NCBI GenBank assembly: GCA_015233295.1
Contig: JADFYC010000247.1
Coordinates: 1 to 5,722 of the forward strand
Direction of reading: 5' to 3'
Source of the DNA: Deltaproteobacteria bacterium
GTDB lineage: Bacteria > Desulfobacterota > JADFXK01
DNA: 5,722 nt
In this document: positions 5,009 to 5,722 of the stretch, in pieces
Position numbering within the stretch: position 1 is the stretch's first letter
Layout of the letters: the number at the start of each line of letters is the position of its first letter
Position numbers and translations under genes: made by a program
The notes under the pieces: generated by a model
What the model saw: only the letters and a program-made list of their open reading frames with translations
Databases searched by the model: none
Told to the model about the DNA's origin: nothing

Positions 5009-5167
5009 TTTTATTCAGGCTATTTTAGCATAATTCTTGACGACGATAAAGTAGACAGCGGTAATCTATTTTACATGAATAACCCATTTGGGACTATCCC
5101 GAAGTACCAGATTAGGAAACTCATTAGAAGCCCTGTGAGGTTAATTTACAAAACAACCAACGCTTAA
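5009..5167 (+). pseudogene. Possible RelE/ParE-type toxin remnant
   Basis: The frame is open from 5009 to a TAA at 5165-5167, with an internal ATG at 5075 but no ribosome binding site. The end, IRKLIRSPVRLIYK, resembles the IRE(L/I)I..SYR(L/I)(I/V)YK strand pair of RelE/ParE toxins, preceded by a DSG and a Pro/Gly-containing segment at the family-typical distance. The following catalytic-region strand (V.HGAR) is missing and no antitoxin gene is nearby. Judged by eye, this is a weak match and may be chance. Confidence 0.2.
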
Positions 5168-5272
5168 CAATGGCCCAGAACAGCAAAGAAATTGATCAGC
5201 TCCAACTTTTTTTTCGTGTTAATAAATTATGCTGTACCGCAACATATAGTATCCATTTGACTACACACATAC

Positions 5273-5329
5273 AACATGATGTGTATAATCATAACATATT
5301 AATATCATTATTGATTAACTCATCATGTT
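5273..5329. repeat. Nested AT-rich dyad with 9-bp perfect outer arms
   Basis: AACATGATG (5273-5281) and CATCATGTT (5321-5329) are perfect complements. Within them AATCA (5287-5291) pairs with TGATT (5312-5316), and the centre is the 10-bp palindrome ATATTAATAT (5296-5305). The three levels are nearly concentric. AT-rich composition raises the chance of random symmetry for the inner parts. Confidence 0.45.
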
Positions 5330-5354
5330 TGGGCCAACCTAACTTGCACCTTAA

Positions 5355-5425
5355 TTTGGTTCGAAATCTTCCATCATTTAAGATAACTTGTCTTATCCAT
5401 AAGATAAGATAAAGTTTGAACCAAA
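5355..5425. repeat. Nested dyad: 11-bp outer stem and 10-bp inner hairpin
   Basis: TTTGGTTCGAA (5355-5365) pairs with TTTGAACCAAA (5415-5425) with one G-T wobble. Inside, TTGTCTTATC (5388-5397) and GATAAGATAA (5403-5412) form a 10-bp stem with one wobble and a 5-base loop, CATAA. This 71-base unit would fold as a compact two-stem structure, in DNA as a cruciform or in RNA on either strand. It is the strongest structured element of the gene-poor end. Confidence 0.55.
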
Positions 5426-5642
5426 CCATTCCGCACCCCACCTGGCTCCCAATTCTTCCGTAGTAATCCCTGCCCATGCTCTACCTCACTTGACCAAGTG
5501 CCTGCCCAATTTAATCTTATAAATTTACGTTAGCTGATTACCATAAGATGTCACTCTAAAATTAATTTATCCCCAAATATAGTGGCGGGTACCCCCTTCT
5601 CTGACCGCATAATGGATTATCCTTTTTTAAATATAACCCCTA

Positions 5643-5710
5643 CCCCCCCCCCCGCAACTTTCTTCTCTTACCGCTGCATGAAAATTCTTTCTTCTCCAAA
5701 ATCCCCCCCC
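5643..5710. repeat. Poly-C tracts (C11 and C8) at the window end
   Basis: Eleven C at 5643-5653 and eight C at 5703-5710, with further CCCC or CCCCC runs at 5591-5595 and 5637-5640, lie in a pyrimidine-rich plus strand. The minus strand is G-rich and could form a G-quadruplex. Such runs in otherwise AT-rich DNA are unusual and may also mark low-quality sequence near a contig end. Confidence 0.6.
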
Positions 5711-5722
5711 AAATATTGAACC

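Larger units (their letters stand above)
4600..5722. other. AT-rich, gene-poor segment with remnants and hairpins
   Basis: No intact gene is supported over about 1.1 kb. The only protein-like stretches are a 24-codon IS630-like start (4845-4919) and a possible toxin remnant (5009-5167). Hairpins and nested dyads occur at 4766-4784, 4918-4970, 5273-5329 and 5355-5425. From about 5580 the plus strand becomes pyrimidine-rich with long C runs. The composition differs clearly from the region left of 3700, consistent with transferred and decaying DNA. Confidence 0.6.

Noticed and set aside
5170..5477. Open frames at 5170-5412 (+) and 5289-5477 (-)
   Set aside because: No ribosome binding sites; they run through nested dyads and have AT-driven composition. 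The first residues of the plus frame look briefly protein-like, but the rest does not.
1..5722. CRISPR array or rRNA gene
   Set aside because: No regularly spaced repeats of CRISPR length and no rRNA-like conserved stretches were seen on either strand.

Overview
The window looks like a decayed accessory (genomic-island type) region of a bacterium. The organism is probably Gram-negative, because one product is a small solute-binding-type protein with a Sec signal peptide. The mix of that protein family with NACHT/STAND ATPases and pentapeptide repeats would fit a Desulfobacterota-like genome, but that is a weak inference. Base composition is mixed: the left two thirds is moderately GC-balanced, while the segment from about 4580 to the end is clearly AT-rich and almost free of genes.

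Layout. 1-147 (+) is the tail of a pentapeptide-repeat protein. 148-624 is non-coding and holds a large imperfect inverted repeat. 625-1383 (+) encodes a solute-binding-type protein whose last ~29 codons are foreign. Convergent to it is a two-gene minus-strand operon: an AAA/STAND-like ATPase (3680-2427) followed, with a 16-bp overlap, by a NACHT NTPase (from 2442). 3681-4335 is non-coding with short remnants and dyads. 4563-4336 (-) is a 75-residue helical protein with an AT-hook-like basic tail, preceded by a near-consensus sigma-70 promoter. 4600-5722 is an AT-rich stretch with hairpins, nested dyads, a probable IS630-type transposase N-terminal remnant, a possible ParE-like toxin remnant and poly-C tracts at the extreme end.

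The main point is the junction near 1291. Read on the plus strand, the solute-binding protein looks normal up to its last family-typical helix (...AAAIKTMKE). Read on the minus strand, the NACHT protein looks normal up to its sensor-1 motif (...KVFLTSRTHYF). Both end at the same base pairs. Two unrelated genes have been joined tail to tail by a rearrangement, and the overlap of the two open frames (1063-1383) is an accident of read-through. The NACHT protein has lost everything after its nucleotide-binding core. An inversion that moved its C-terminal repeats elsewhere, possibly to the pentapeptide tail at 1-147, would explain the layout.

Before the break, the ATPase plus NACHT pair resembles the paired NTPases of prokaryotic conflict (antiphage or stress-sensing) systems. 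That assignment is inference from domain architecture and operon structure. The pair as it stands is probably a damaged system with one intact ATPase.
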